Of a stretch of 64,000 bases of DNA, positions 33,470 to 44,770 are shown piece after piece; within the stretch, counting starts at the first letter, position 1, and each line of letters starts with the position of its first letter. This stretch comes from Lutjanus erythropterus. Lineage: Eukaryota > Chordata > Actinopteri > Lutjaniformes > Lutjanidae. The notes beneath the pieces were generated by a model, which saw only the letters and a program-made list of their open reading frames with translations, did not search any database and had not been told where the DNA came from. The translations under genes were made by a program, and so were the position numbers. The stretch lies in the NCBI GenBank assembly GCA_020091685.1, contig CM034614.1, positions 1,139,563 to 1,203,562 on the forward strand, read 5' to 3'.

Positions 33470-33959
33470 TCCCTCCTGTGTGGGCCCACGGCCCTGAAAT
33501 GAGGCTGGGAACACCCGGTGTTCATAAATCCACAGGCAGCTTTAGCTGTGGGGGCCCTGAGCCTCCCACGGCCCCCCCCCCCCGATCGAGCCACAATGGC
33601 TGAACGGAAGCCGCCCTGCTGCTGCACATCGAGCGTTTCCCAACGCCGCAGCACAATGGGGCCAAACCTGCCTCCGTCCCCGGGCTCTAATCTGGTTTAT
33701 TCCCTCCCTCCGGCACCTCATTCACCGCCGCCGTGCTGACCAATGACAGCCCACCATGCGGTACGTCCGGCACAATGGCTGCTAATAATGTCGCCGTGTC
33801 GCCACTTCTCCTGTCAAACAGTGGAGGTTCACGTCGCTGACAAAATGGCCGCTGATTGAAGGTTTTGGTTTGAGTGACGGCTCTGTGCGCAGATCTAATT
33901 AAAACACAAAGCAGCAATTACTGCTGTTCTCCATGTGACAAACGAACAGAACCGCAGGG

Positions 33960-33960
<1 letters not shown>
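33470..33960. promoter_or_regulatory. CNE-like block with clustered SOX-type ACAATGG sites
   Basis: ACAATGG occurs at 33593-33599, 33653-33659 and 33772-33778, with ACAAAATGG at 33840. Also GACCAATGACAGC, GCTAATAATGTCG and GATCTAATTAAAAC. A C-run lies at 33572-33583. High complexity, CpG-bearing. Strong enhancer-like texture. Confidence 0.4.

Positions 33961-33963
<3 letters not shown>

Positions 33964-34013
<50 letters not shown>
33964..34013. repeat. (CA)n microsatellite
   Basis: About 25 units. Confidence 0.97.
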
Positions 34014-34016
<3 letters not shown>

Positions 34017-34127
34017 ACGAACCCACACACAACCTCAACAAAGGCCAGTCATGTGCAGTGAGAGCAGCATATTCACAAAAAAAAACACTTTTAAAGTCCC
34101 GTCAGAGCTGGATTTAGTGACAAGAGG

Positions 34128-34200
34128 CACCCCAGAGGTTCCCAAAGTGAGGTAGGAGGACCCTGCAGGGGTCTTTCAGAGAGTTTCATGAGTGACAACT
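34128..34200. mobile_element. GGTTCCCAAAGTGAGG-type interspersed repeat end
   Basis: CAGAGGTTCCCAAAGTGAGG, GACCCTGCAGGGGTC resembles the terminus of a common teleost repeat. Compare 46480-46605. Confidence 0.5.
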
Positions 34201-34980
34201 TCTGTTCTTGTCAGACTTTTATATTAACTCTGCTGGAGTACAGGAACAAAGTATTTGTACACATATTGCATATTAAATTTTTTGCCCACGTGTAATTTGT
34301 AATTCTTGAATTAGATTATTAGGTTGTAACTGTTCGTTGTCTGTCCATATTAAGAGGCCTGAATAAGTTAGAAAAGTTATTTATTAGCATCAACCCTGAT
34401 AGCAAGTCAGGTAAAACAATATTTTAGTGGTTTTAGGGAACGTACTGCTGCTGGATCCATGTCGTTTCCAACATTACGACCTCCAAGTTGGAACTTCTTA
34501 ACTGTCCATCTCATTAGCAAGTGAATGCAACATGAATTTTATCGCACTCTACACGACCACATGGAAGAAATTCTTTCAGGTGTGGGATTAAAATGAGCTC
34601 CTGAATGTCTTTTGAAACGGTTTCATGATCGCACAAGTGTGCAGAACTTTTTTGCTGCACGGGGAGTCGTGAAATTCTTCAGCTCAAGTGAAAACATGAA
34701 AATGTTTTATTGCTGTAATGAAGCGTTTACTGCTTTTTCCTGTTGAGATTTTACAGCCCACTGTGACCATACAACAACTGTTTGTGGCCGAGGAAGGATG
34801 TGAGAGCGAAGCCCAAACAGTCACCGCTCCAACAACATCTGATGTACTGCGGCTCCCAAAAATCTCCCCACAAAGACCAATGAGAACCAGAGCAGCTCCA
34901 CAGTGAGAACAGGGCGACGGGACTGGTCAGATGTGACGGGACCTCCGCGAGGGGACCCCACTCTGCACTTGACATTCATC
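34200..34980. other. Intergenic DNA, nothing recognised
   Basis: AT-rich, then mixed. No exon or repeat ends. Confidence 0.35.
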
Positions 34981-34984
34981 TCCT

Positions 34985-35340
34985 CTCAGATCACTTGAGT
35001 GTGACTTTCCCTCGGCTTTGCCCAGCGTGGAGCCCGCGAGTCCTCGACGACGACGCTGACATGCATTGTTGGCGTGTCACCGGGTTTTGGAGAGGGCCAC
35101 GTGCGTCCAGTCGGCTGAGACAAGTGCTCCCATACATGATGTCAGACATGAGAACGGACGGTCTCCGGAGCAAAACACGCTCCCATCTGCAGGGCTTGGC
35201 GGCACAAAGAGACTTATCTGAGAATCGGCTCAGGGGCCGTTAGAGCCGGCTGCTTTACGCACCGCTTTGTGCACAAAATGACGTCTTTCGCGTTCTCCAA
35301 GAGCCAACGGGAATTTACATTTTTAGTGTTCTATGAGGCT
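34985..35340. promoter_or_regulatory. CNE-like block
   Basis: GACATGCATTGTTGGCG (SOX-like ATTGTT), CATACATGATGTCAGACATG, AAGAGACTTATCTGAGAATC and CCGTTAGAGCCGGC. High complexity, no repeats. Confidence 0.35.
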
Positions 35341-35384
35341 GATGCTCTCATAGAGAACAATTTGTGCAGGTTGAGTGCTCGAGA

Positions 35385-35425
35385 GTCTTGCTCAAGGACA
35401 CTTGAGCAAGAAAAATACTCAACTG
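35385..35425. repeat. TTGCTCAAGGACACTTGAGCAAG repeat scrap
   Basis: GTCTTGCTCAAGGACACTTG is a frequent phrase in teleost interspersed repeats from memory. It also forms a short palindrome (CTTGCTCAAG/CTTGAGCAAG). Confidence 0.45.
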
Positions 35426-35429
35426 CTGA

Positions 35430-35620
35430 AGCATCTGCGACCTTTTGAATGCAGGATAATCTCTGGAGCCAGCAGGCCGCGCTGCCAGGCAGTTAAAACG
35501 TGGATTATCAGGGAATCAGTTGAGGGCAAACACACGTAGACACTGTTTGAACATACTTTTGGTGCACTCAAACTGGGTTTCCCTGCAGTTTCTTCTGCAA
35601 AATTGAGGTCCCTCATTTTC
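35430..35620. promoter_or_regulatory. CNE-like block
   Basis: CTTTTGAATGCAGGATAATC, GTTAAAACGTGGATTATC and AGGGAATCAGTTGAGG. Two GATAATC/GGATTATC cores in inverted orientation. Confidence 0.3.
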
Positions 35621-36169
35621 TTCTCTGTTGGAATACTGTATCCACACATAAGCACCAAAAGGAAGGGTGAAACTTTAAGAAAATCCTGCTTCTTAAAGGT
35701 TTTTTTTTTTTACTTGGACCCTATTTTCCTATATTCTTGTGTTGAAGTGACTAATGGGGACAGCAGCTTTTGTTCCAGTATTTAGGAAGAGCGCTGCAGC
35801 TGCACATTTCCACACCGTCAAAGCAGGTCCACTGAAAAGGTTGAAGACAGCTGTGGTCCGAGCGAGAGGGGTAGAAAGAAGAGGAATTTTACGCCCCTGG
35901 TCCACATTTGTCTTAAAATCACTGTATCCCAGTTTCAATAATTTCCTACTAAAGTAAGACATCAGATAAAACTACACAGGCAGGACAGTCTCTGTTTTCC
36001 CATTTTGAGTCCCATTTCGTCCGTTTCATTTTTCTGAGAGGACGTTAGCCAGGAGCAGCCTCACGTCCCAGCTGTTAGCTCTTACTCTGGCTGTCCTCCT
36101 CTCCTCCTGGGGTGGTCCACGGTGCTGCATCCAGCTCATCTGACTGAATGTTTGAAAGATGCTGACTGC

Positions 36170-36845
36170 ATTTGTTGATCGTCTGAAGGTCTCCTGCTCA
36201 AGAGATTAACTGTTTTTTGATTACTGAGCGAACGTCTGCTAAAGAAGACTCTAATACAGTTGAAAGCTCCAGCACAAGAGTGTGGAATTGAATGAGTGGA
36301 ATTTGAGTGGAGATTATTTTGTTAACTGCTGTCTCTAAGGTCAAGAATGAAATTACAGGGTCAACTTCAAAGTCAACACAAACAAGAAGTTCCCAAATTT
36401 GTCCCAAAAATGGAAAGCTTGAACATCTATAACAACTGTGCAAACTCAGCTGACTGGAGATTGTTTCGCTAGCTAGTTTCCAAGACCAAGAGTTAACTTA
36501 CAACTTTCAACATCGATGCCAGTATGGACAAGAAGCACTAAAAGTCGTCTGAAAAATGCATCTATGACAACTGTGCAAACTCAGCTGATGAAGACCATGT
36601 GATAAAGTTTAAAGCTCTAGAAGAAGTCAATAAGTGGACTTTGAGTGGAGATTGTTTTCTTAACTCCTGCTTCAGAGGTCAAGACCAAAGTTACAAGCTC
36701 AATTTTCAAGCCAACGCTGACAAGAAGTTCTACAAGTCCTCTGAAAATGAAAAGCTTGCTGATGAAGACCAAGTGATCGAGTTCAAAGCTCTGGAACAAG
36801 GCAGTAAGTGACCCTTGAGTTGAGACTGTTGTGACCGAACGTTAA
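36170..36845. repeat. Degenerate ~210-bp tandem repeat, about three copies
   Basis: The unit contains GCTGATGAAGACCAAGTGAT, TTCAAAGCTCTGGAACAAG, TTGAGTGGAGATTGTTTTCTTAAC and GGTCAAGACCAAAGTTACAAGC. Copies start near 36205, 36420/36585 and 36760. The middle copy is partly rearranged. Open frames through it have no domain. Confidence 0.65.
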
Positions 36846-37078
36846 GGCTTCTGTTATTTGGAGTTCAGACGGCATCGTCGTCCCAAAATGAAGAAGGAGA
36901 AGTGATGAACGGCCTCAGACCTGCTGGGTGTGAATGAATCTGTGTCATCAGTTAGTCAGACAGCGAGACAGGCGGGGACGGCAGGGGAGTCTGTGTCCAC
37001 TTCATTGTCCCGTCGGACGGAGGCTGATGGGTCTCTAAAAGACTGACAGATTTCACTTGGCCCACAGCCAGCAGACAA

Positions 37079-37095
37079 ACACACACACACACACA
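37079..37095. repeat. (CA)n microsatellite, short
   Basis: About 8 units. Confidence 0.85.
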
Positions 37096-37259
37096 TTTAC
37101 ATACAAGCGGCACCCTACACAGCATGGGAACTTTTGGGGCTGCTGGTTTCGATGAATGGGTGACGGAGGCGGAGGACAGATTGTCCAACTATTAGTGTCA
37201 AACATGGGATTCAAAATCGTGTCCCCCGCCAGTTAATGGAGAATGAAACACTGCAATCA

Positions 37260-38560
37260 TTTATTTTAATTGAAAAAGAGTGAAGTGTTCTCTGTAAATG
37301 CACCAAAACACCCTTTTCACTCCTGTATCATGAAAAATTACATAAAGATAGTCACCAAATACGCACAAGACAAGACGAACGAGGAGGAAATTCCTGCCGT
37401 TTATTCCCGTAAACCTGAGAAACCAATATCTAGGGATTATTGTATTGCACCTTTGTTCAAAATCTTTAATTATAAACACCGTTGTCTGCCACTCAGTGCG
37501 TTTTTAAGTTTTGAAAGATTGCGTTGAAGTGGTTTTGTCAGGTGCCGACCTTCAGCCAGGAGTCTCTCTTTACTGCCAAAATGTTAAATATGTGAATTAA
37601 GCGACTTGCAACAAACCTGTTGAGTTATTGAGACCATCAAGTGAGAAATTAAAAAGTGAAAAATGTACAAAAATCTATTATTTTGTCAATTATTCCCTCG
37701 CATGCTGTAATCTTAGTCAGCAGTCCTCTGGCAGCAGCAGCGTGTTTTACTGTTCAAATGTGGAGAACACAGAAGGAGAACCCCGTCCCTCGTCGTTTTG
37801 GCTTCAGCTGGGAAAACCCAACACATCCTCAGACCCAAACAACAGAGGGGTTGATCGCCAAAGACGCCCAGATATGACCAGCGGTGAGCACCAACAGCGA
37901 CAGGTGTACTGGATGTTAAATACGCTGGACGGATTCAGTCAAAGGTCTCGTTCTGAGACAAATCTGCTTCACATGTTCACAGCTCTGTTATCTTTGTCTC
38001 TAACTGAACACAGCAGTGATGAGACAAGTCTGTCTGTCTCTTGGACAGTCCCTCAGTGTTAACGAGGACCAACACGTTCTCTGTTCAGCCTCTTTCACAC
38101 GTAGCCTCTTCCTGTTTTGCTCACACTGATGTCGTCACCCCGCCCATGTGAAACAACACTCCGATGCTCGCCTATATTAAGGTCAATAGAGCCGCCTGGT
38201 CAGTCATAGCAAACACGGTGGAGACTCGCCTCTAAATCCATTTACTGACGAGAACCTGAGGTCACGGAGGGTTAAGTTAGAGGAGGTGGTTGTTCTCCTT
38301 CATTCAGCATATCTGATTTAATACGCATCAGAGCAGGGGAGGCGAGGGAGGAGGAGGGCGGCGGGGGGGGGCGCGCCAAATAAACTCAGCGGATATTAAA
38401 GGTCAAAGGGTCGTCCAACATGTGTTTTCTGAGACAGACTCGCTGAAGACTAAAGCAGACGAGTCACAGCTGAGACGGAGGCGGCGCAGATGTGGACTGA
38501 GACCTTGAACAGTTCAGACGGGTCACACAGGTACAGAACGCCTGCAGCCATGAGTTCCAC
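37260..38560. other. Intergenic DNA, no confident feature
   Basis: 37265-37530 has an 85-codon ORF (+) without recognisable domain. 38290-38420 has CNE-like phrases (ATCTGATTTAATACGCATC) and a G-run. No gene called. Confidence 0.3.
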
Positions 38561-39790
38561 TTTCAAACGTCTTTATGATGATTCACAAAAACTCACAGTT
38601 TGGAAAAAAGTCACAGAAACTGTATGAGAAAATATAATAAACTGGTCACGGTGATTGATTTTTATTTGTCACTTCTCTATGGTCTGCTTTCTGTCAGCTC
38701 TGTATTTCATTTTCACTGCTTGGATATTTATTTTGAACAAATCCTTAATCTGACACGTTAACATGAGCTTCTTCAAGGACACATCAACAAAAGAGACGTT
38801 ATAATATCATAAAAAGTAAGAATGTTTGCTTGCTTGTTCAAGGAAATAAGAAAAATGCACCATGAAATATACATTTATAAAACATTTTATGTGTATTTTG
38901 CTCTAAAAGTTGACATATTTTTAAAAAACACAAATTCAACTGTCTGAATTATGAAGATATTAAAGAAAAATAATGCAATAATGACTGAACTTTGCTGTTT
39001 TCATCAGGGAAGGGTGGACTGTTCGCTCTTTCTGAAGTGTCTTCGTAGTAAAAGAGTTCAGGTACTCGAGTACTAGTAAACATGTTTTTACTTTTCTCAT
39101 GTGTCCTCTGATCGACTGAACTTTGTCTCTGACGTACTTTGAGTAAAAGAAAAAACTCATTAATGCAGATTTCTCAGTATTTCCCACGCTGGGGACGGAT
39201 ACACGGACACAGTAAAGTGTCCTCTGTGGAAGTCATCAGGATCAGATGGCGAGATGGAGAAAAGATTTCTCACGCAGACGTTTTAAAAGATATTTAATAT
39301 TATTTTTGCCGGGAGGTGAGATTATTTCCATATGGCAGCCGTACAAGTGATACCATCGTTTTTTAACAGTTATGATTTAACTTCCGTGTTTTATTTTCAT
39401 TTCATTTTGCTCATTTCACTGTCGAACACCTGAGCTGCCCGACCGCGCTGATACTGTCTGTGATCAGGCTGCAGATGGTCCCTCACTTCTTCCAACAGTG
39501 TAAAGGGATATTACAAAGAAAAATAAAGTTTCACTCTTCAAGATGTTCGAGATTTACAGGTCAGTGCAAGAGACAAGCAAAGGAAAGGGTTACTTTTGTT
39601 GTTCTTTTACTTTTTCAAACCCATTTATTCTTTCAAAATAAAAGCATACTGCAAAGGTCAATCTAAATCATGCAGAGAAAATCAAAAAGATTTTTCTTCG
39701 AATAACGTGAGAATTTTGTAATTTTACGAGTTTATCATTGTGTTGCATCTCATGTTCTTGTTTTAAAATTGAAAAGTTCTGATTAGATTC
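38560..39790. other. AT-rich intergenic DNA with a repeat scrap
   Basis: GTAAAAGAGTTCAGGTACTC, GAGTACTAGTAAACATG near 39047-39080 belongs to the TACTTNTACT-type element seen at 2399, 18720 and 52630. The rest is unassigned. Confidence 0.4.
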
Positions 39791-39800
39791 TCACTGCACA

Positions 39801-39816
39801 CCAGCAGGTGGCGCTA
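39801..39816 (+). promoter_or_regulatory. CTCF-like motif
   Basis: CCAGCAGGTGGCGCTA matches the core CTCF consensus (CCAGCAGGKGGCGC) closely. It lies about 3.4 kb upstream of the candidate gli2 promoter, pointing toward it. Not tested for occupancy. The surrounding phrase may itself be repeat-derived. Confidence 0.5.
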
Positions 39817-39993
39817 ATGAAGCCTTTGTGCTTCTTCCAAACGGCAGATATACTGTATAGTAGTGTCAATAATCAATAATGTTATGACATGTTATTTGAT
39901 TTTTAAAAGGTCCTAACAGTATATAAAGTAGGTGAAATTAGCTCTGACTCAACCAGCTGCAACATTAAAATTCTACAATTAATTTAATGCATC

Positions 39994-40040
<47 letters not shown>
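39994..40040. repeat. (AAT)n microsatellite
   Basis: About 15 uninterrupted units. Confidence 0.97.
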
Positions 40041-40043
<3 letters not shown>

Positions 40044-40050
40044 TCAGCTC

Positions 40051-40465
40051 ACTGTAAAAATGAAAAGTAGTAGATTTTGAGTTTTGAGCCAAACTCTTAA
40101 AGATTTACTTTTCTTCTTTAGATTAACTTGAATTTTTGAGTTGTAGAAACTCCTCCAAAAACTGTATTTCAAAAATCATTGAGTAAATTGAAGTGAGTGA
40201 ATAATGGTTAATAATTTCATATTTTATCCCAACCACCAAATCAGGTTCACAGCTGACTGAGAACATGAAGACTCGAGTTTATCTAATGAAGAAAAGTAAA
40301 TTAAATTAGCAAAGATTAAAGGGTGCAAAAGTTTGTTTAGTTTGTTTCAGCTCTCAAAAACTGTAATAAAGTCAGTTGCAGTTTCATTTTGATTCTTTAG
40401 GTGAATTATGTTGGTAATGTACTTTCACTTAGATAAACTTACTGATGCAGTATTTTTACAGTATT
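40051..40465. mobile_element. Putative MITE with ACTGTAAAAAT ends
   Basis: CACTGTAAAAATGAAAAGTAG at the left and GCAGTATTTTTACAGTATTGC at the right give an 11-12 bp inverted terminus around about 400 bases of TTGAGTTGTAGAAACTCC-type sequence. Plausible teleost non-autonomous element. Confidence 0.45.
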
Positions 40466-41355
40466 GCTACTTTTACTTTATTCTATATCTATATTTATTG
40501 TTTGTTTGAATCCTCATCAGCTTCCACAGACTGATCGCTCGTTTTTAAAGACAAAAATTAATCATACAGTATCAATAAGACGGTAAAAGATAAATATAAA
40601 GATCAGAAAATCAGGAAAAGTGCACATGAAACAATAAACTGCAGTAACAACTCAATAACAAATTTTGACTTTTGAAAGAAAATGTGTTTTTGATGATGTT
40701 TGATCTGGTGTCAGTGTGGACAGGTTCAGGCAGGAGAACCTCATTAAAGAACCATTCAGTTCTCATGAGTTTCACTTCCTGTTTCTGATGATCTCACATC
40801 ACCTCATCAGCTGTTTGTTTTTGAGAGTTGTCACGATGTTAAAATCAGCTGAAAACTATTAGAACGATCAATAATCACAGTTATTTGATTGATACAGAAT
40901 GTTTTCTGTATTTTAACAGCAGTGTTGCTGTTTGTCCACTAGATGTTGCTGTTTTACTGTAAATGAAATGTGTGCAGGTCAGAATAAACTCAGATATCAA
41001 CAGTTTCTGCCTCTGAGTAACAGAACTGATGTGTTCTACAGAAACTCTGAGCAGGTTTCAGTAATTTAACCTTTAACACAAAGAAAACACTGAAAAATAC
41101 AGAGATTTGCCGCTGTGTTCATTTTAACTTCATGACGTGCTGCAGCTGTGGTGTCTAAATGCTCAGTTAGTATTTTATTTTTCTTCCTGCTTTTCAATCT
41201 TATAAAAAACAAAAAAATCACCATCCTCAGACCACTGAAAGACATGGAGGCGGAGGCTGCAAAATGTCTGATATAGTTTTTTCCTGGTGAGAAGAATTAC
41301 AAATAACAAGATGGCCTATTATTTCTCATGTGTATAACAATAACATGCATGAAGA
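40466..41355. other. AT-rich intergenic DNA, nothing recognised
   Basis: TTTGTCCACTAGATGTTGCTG at 40932 is a weak CTCF-like or repeat phrase. No gene. Confidence 0.3.
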
Positions 41356-41356
41356 G

Positions 41357-41415
41357 TAGGGCTGCAAATAACAACTATTTTCATTGCTGATTAGTCTGAT
41401 TATCAATAAATAGTG
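41357..41415. mobile_element. 5' end of an AGGGCTGCAACTAAC-type MITE
   Basis: TAGGGCTGCAAATAACAACT, ATTTTCATTGCTGATTAG closely follows the start of a very common fish repeat (AGGGCTGCAACTAACGATTATTTTC) from memory. Confidence 0.65.
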
Positions 41416-41510
41416 GAGCACATATGGACGTGTGTATTATTGCAATTTCCACAAACTGTGCAGCCGTTTTAAATTACAGTAAAATTAAACTGCTCTAAGT
41501 TTCAAATGTG

Positions 41511-41584
41511 TAATAATAATAATAATAATAATATAATAATAATATATCATAATCATAATCATAATCATATAATAATAATAATAA
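41511..41584. repeat. (AAT)n/(ATC)n compound microsatellite
   Basis: AATAATAAT, then AATATATC, then AATCATAATC units, then AATAAT. Confidence 0.9.
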
Positions 41585-42164
41585 AACAAATGTATCCTGG
41601 TCATTTTGCAGCTCTCACTGACCTGCATGATGTTCAGTTCAGTTGAGATGTACCTGCAGTTCACACAAACTGCCAGCAGGTGTCAGCATCTCACGTGTGC
41701 ATCAGTGCGTCTCCATCTCACCTGAGCAGCAGCAGAGTTACAGGCTGACAGAGAGAAATGAGATTTTATCAGTTTAATAATACTGAAATAAATTAATGTT
41801 TCTTACAAAATAAACTGCAGCAGTTATTAAACATTAATAAACGTGGTATTTATAATATTTAATCTCTTTGGAATTCTGTTACATACATGTTATATTTCTG
41901 TAGGTACTCAGAGCTGATCAGTGGTATTAAATATTTCTTTAATATCTTGTAGAATTTATAGATTATAGATTATAGGAATGATACCATACAGTATCATCTC
42001 CTTATGCGCATCATGTTTTTGCCATCAAATATTCTTAATATTTCTACAGGCATTGATTATCTTTCATTTTAATAGATTAAACTGTTGGCTGATCAATAAA
42101 AGTGATTGCTAATTGATAAAGCCAATACATGCATTGAATATATTATATATTATATATATTATAT

Positions 42165-42380
42165 ATTTTTAAGGAAGTATTTATAGCTAAAACCAACGAC
42201 TGGTTTCATAATCGATTAATCTTTTCTGGATTAACTGATGAAGTATTTTATTTTTCCAACATTTCTGATTAATTGTTTGGTTCATAAAATGACAGAAAAT
42301 AATGAAAATCAATTAACTGATTCCTTTATGATTTTGTCAATTGAAAAAATTAGTCCAAACATGAAAACAGGTGCAGCGTC
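42165..42380. mobile_element. Internal and 3' piece of the AGGGCTGCAACTAAC-type MITE and related repeat
   Basis: CATAATCGATTAATCTTTTCTGG, GATTAATTGTTTGGTTCATAAAATG and ACAGAAAATAATGAAAATC are internal phrases of that family. It continues into GTCCAAACATGAAAACAGG (42352), linking it to 11647 and 33345. Confidence 0.6.
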
Positions 42381-42840
42381 TTAGAGACTTAATTATAATA
42401 ATACATATTTTCCTCAACATATTAGTTTTCTTTTTTTATTAGAGAAATTGCAGAGACAAACGTTGCAGAAGTACACCTGTCATGTTAAAGTAATCTATTA
42501 CAATATTTACAATATTCTTTCTTGGTTGCCTGGTGGAGATCTGCTCTCTGCTGAGGGACTTCCTCAAGTTCCAATAATAAATAAATAAACGAACAAACAA
42601 ACAAATGAATAAATAAATAAAACTGGCCACCTGTAGTTTCAAACCTCATGCTCTGAAGTGGTGTGAAAACATTTTAACCTGATTTAACTTCATGAACTTA
42701 ACAAGAAAAGTTAAGTTAATTCAACTAAATATGTGATGAAGTTTTACAGTGTAATGAATTATTTAATGTTAAAGTGTCTTTGGAGTAGAAACACTGTTAA
42801 ACCAACAACAACTTAGAATTCTGACTTGTAAACTCATTAT
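42381..42840. other. AT-rich DNA with an AACTTAACAAG-type repeat scrap
   Basis: TTTAACTTCATGAACTTAAC, AAGAAAAGTTAAGTTAATTC (42682-42722) resembles a common teleost repeat. An (AAAT/AAAC)n run lies at 42577-42620. Confidence 0.4.
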
Positions 42841-43000
42841 TTTGACTTTTTTACTTCATTGTTTTGACTTTTCTTGTTGTTTTGACTTTTACTTCATTGT
42901 TTTGACTTTTCTTGTTGTTTTGACTTTTTACTTCATTGTTTTGACTTTTCTTGTTGCTTTGACTTTTTATTTCATTGTTTTGACTTTTATCCACATTCTG
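42841..43000. repeat. ~38-bp T-rich minisatellite
   Basis: About 3.5 copies of TTTACTTCATTGTTTTGAC + TTTTCTTGTTGTTTTGAC, well preserved. Confidence 0.9.
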
Positions 43001-43149
43001 ACCTTCTATCCATCATCATGACGTAATTTAGGGCTTTTTTATCATTTACTGACAGGAAGTGACCTTCCCTTGTATTGGTTTATTGATTACCGATAAATTA
43101 GAAGACATGGTGTTAATAGATTTATAAAGGAGGCTTTTTAACGATGACA

Positions 43150-43480
43150 TCGTGAATCCATTACGGCAGAGAGGGAGGCAGGAGGGTGAGGAGGGGAGTC
43201 AGTGAGGAGGAGGGACAGAAGTGAGGGAGAGGTGGGCGCGGTGCATCCTGGAGACTCCGCAGCTCCGCAGCATCCTGACCAAACACAGGACGGAGAAAAG
43301 TTCACTGAGTGTCTCCTCCGGTGTTCTGTGAGTTTTATTTCAGCTCGATGGATCCGTGACGCGCTGAAAAACACTCCAGTGAACTTTTCTCGTGTTTCTG
43401 AGGCGCGCGCTCCTCCGAGGACTTACAGCACGCGCTCCGCTCCGCTCCTCCGCGCGTCCGGCCGTAGATGGGATTTCATG
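43150..43480 (+). promoter_or_regulatory. CpG-rich promoter-like block upstream of candidate exon 1
   Basis: The only CpG-dense block directly abutting a consensus donor in this part of the window: GACGCGCTG, GAGGCGCGCGCTCC, CACGCGCTCCGCTCCGC and GCGCGTCCGGCCG occur within about 150 bases. It is sharply different from the AT-rich DNA on both sides (42.0-43.1 kb and 43.7-45.3 kb). No clear TATA box was seen, so a CpG-island-type promoter is inferred. Confidence 0.45.
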
Positions 43481-43634
43481 GTTTACACAGGATTTCTGCT
43501 TTTCTTTTTCTGCCTCGCTGAGAAAAGTTTGACTTGAACAAGAGTGAAGGAGGAGAACAGGGAGGCTGAGAGCGGAGAGCTGTCCGGACTGAAGAGGAGG
43601 AGGAGGAGGAGGAAGAGGAGGAGAGGGGACTCTG
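43480..43634 (+). other. gli2: Candidate non-coding exon 1 of gli2 (3' part)
   Basis: A purine-rich, leader-like stretch ending GGGGACTCTG followed by GTGAGTTTG, a textbook donor at 43635. It contains a (GAG)n run at 43594-43625. Two short upstream ORFs occur: an ATG at 43468 (17 codons) and one at 43479 (19 codons, hydrophobic). No long ORF crosses it, as expected for a 5' UTR exon. Orientation matches the coding exon 13.6 kb downstream. The exon start is not determinable, and it could belong to an unrelated non-coding transcript. Confidence 0.45.
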
Positions 43635-43839
43635 GTGAGTTTGGGTCGCTGCTGACCATGTGCTCATGGGACGAAAACAGCACCGATATAATGACACAAA
43701 TACATATTATAGAACTTACTGACTGACTTCACCGTTCAAAATATTCCTCAAATCTTTATTTTACCCATTTTTACCTTTTATTTTCATTTCATGTCATTAT
43801 CTGAACATCAGTCAGCTCTGCGTCAAGTTTCTGGGGATT

Positions 43840-44770
43840 TGTTCACCAAACTTCAGCCAAATTTTATCGTTTTTAAACATAATAATGAAAATAAAATAAT
43901 AATAATGTCACTCCACTTTCATCAGGAAAGAAACTGAGCTCACAGGTAAAAACGCAGGAAAATATAGATACAACCAGTAAATGTGGTTGTTTGGTGATCT
44001 GTCCACCGAACTTCAGCTAGCTAAATTTGACTGTTTTTAAACGTAGGAAAAAGCAGATGTCCTGCAGTCATGAGGTGAAAACTCCAACTAAAACGTAGGA
44101 AAAAACAAGATGTTATCAATAAATTAAAACCTGTAAATGTTCTGTAAATGTGTTTCCCCATCTCTGTCACCAAACTCAAGCCAGATTTTCATGTATTGTT
44201 TTTTAACGTAGGAAAAAGATGATGTATCTCCCCTCTCATCAGGAAAAACTTAAAAGAAAAATGCAGAAAATAAAGTATTATCAATATATCATAAAGAATG
44301 CAAAGATATTATTATATAGAACCAAACTTCAGCCATCATTTTTAAGCGTATCACAAAGTTCTCTGTCCACCAAACTACAGTCAAATTCTGACTCTTTTAA
44401 AAACATAATAAGGAGTTCTCTTCAGGAAAGAACAGCTGGATAGAAAGATGCATAAAAAAAGAAACATCATAATTATCATAATTATAAGCTGTAAATGTTT
44501 GGGTTGTTGTTGCTGAACTTCAGATGAATTCTGTATTCAGACTGAATCTGTTCAGCCTCATCAGAAAGAATCAGACCAAACTTCAACCAAAATATGAGCA
44601 TTATTTAAAAAAACATATTGCAAAGTTACCATCTGTCCACAAACCTCAGTCAAATTCTTACATTTTTAAAAGCTAATGTCCTTCAGCTCTCTTCAAATAA
44701 ATGAAAACCTCACAGTTGAAGGAAGTATTTTCATATTATAAGCTGTAAATGTTTGTGTTGTTGATATTCT
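43840..44770. repeat. Degenerate ~160-bp tandem repeat in intron 1, block 1
   Basis: Units begin with variants of CTGTCCACCAAACTTCAGCC followed by a T-rich stretch and AAACATAA/AAACGTAGG, at about 43842, 44001, 44163, 44322, 44362, 44575 and 44634. The first spacings are 159, 162 and 159 bases. Later units are rearranged. A 'CTGTAAATGTTTG' phrase recurs between them. Confidence 0.75.

Noticed and set aside
36599-36811. 70-codon ORF in the 210-bp tandem array
   Set aside because: The frame reads through tandem repeat units and is not shared by all of them. Treated as repeat.
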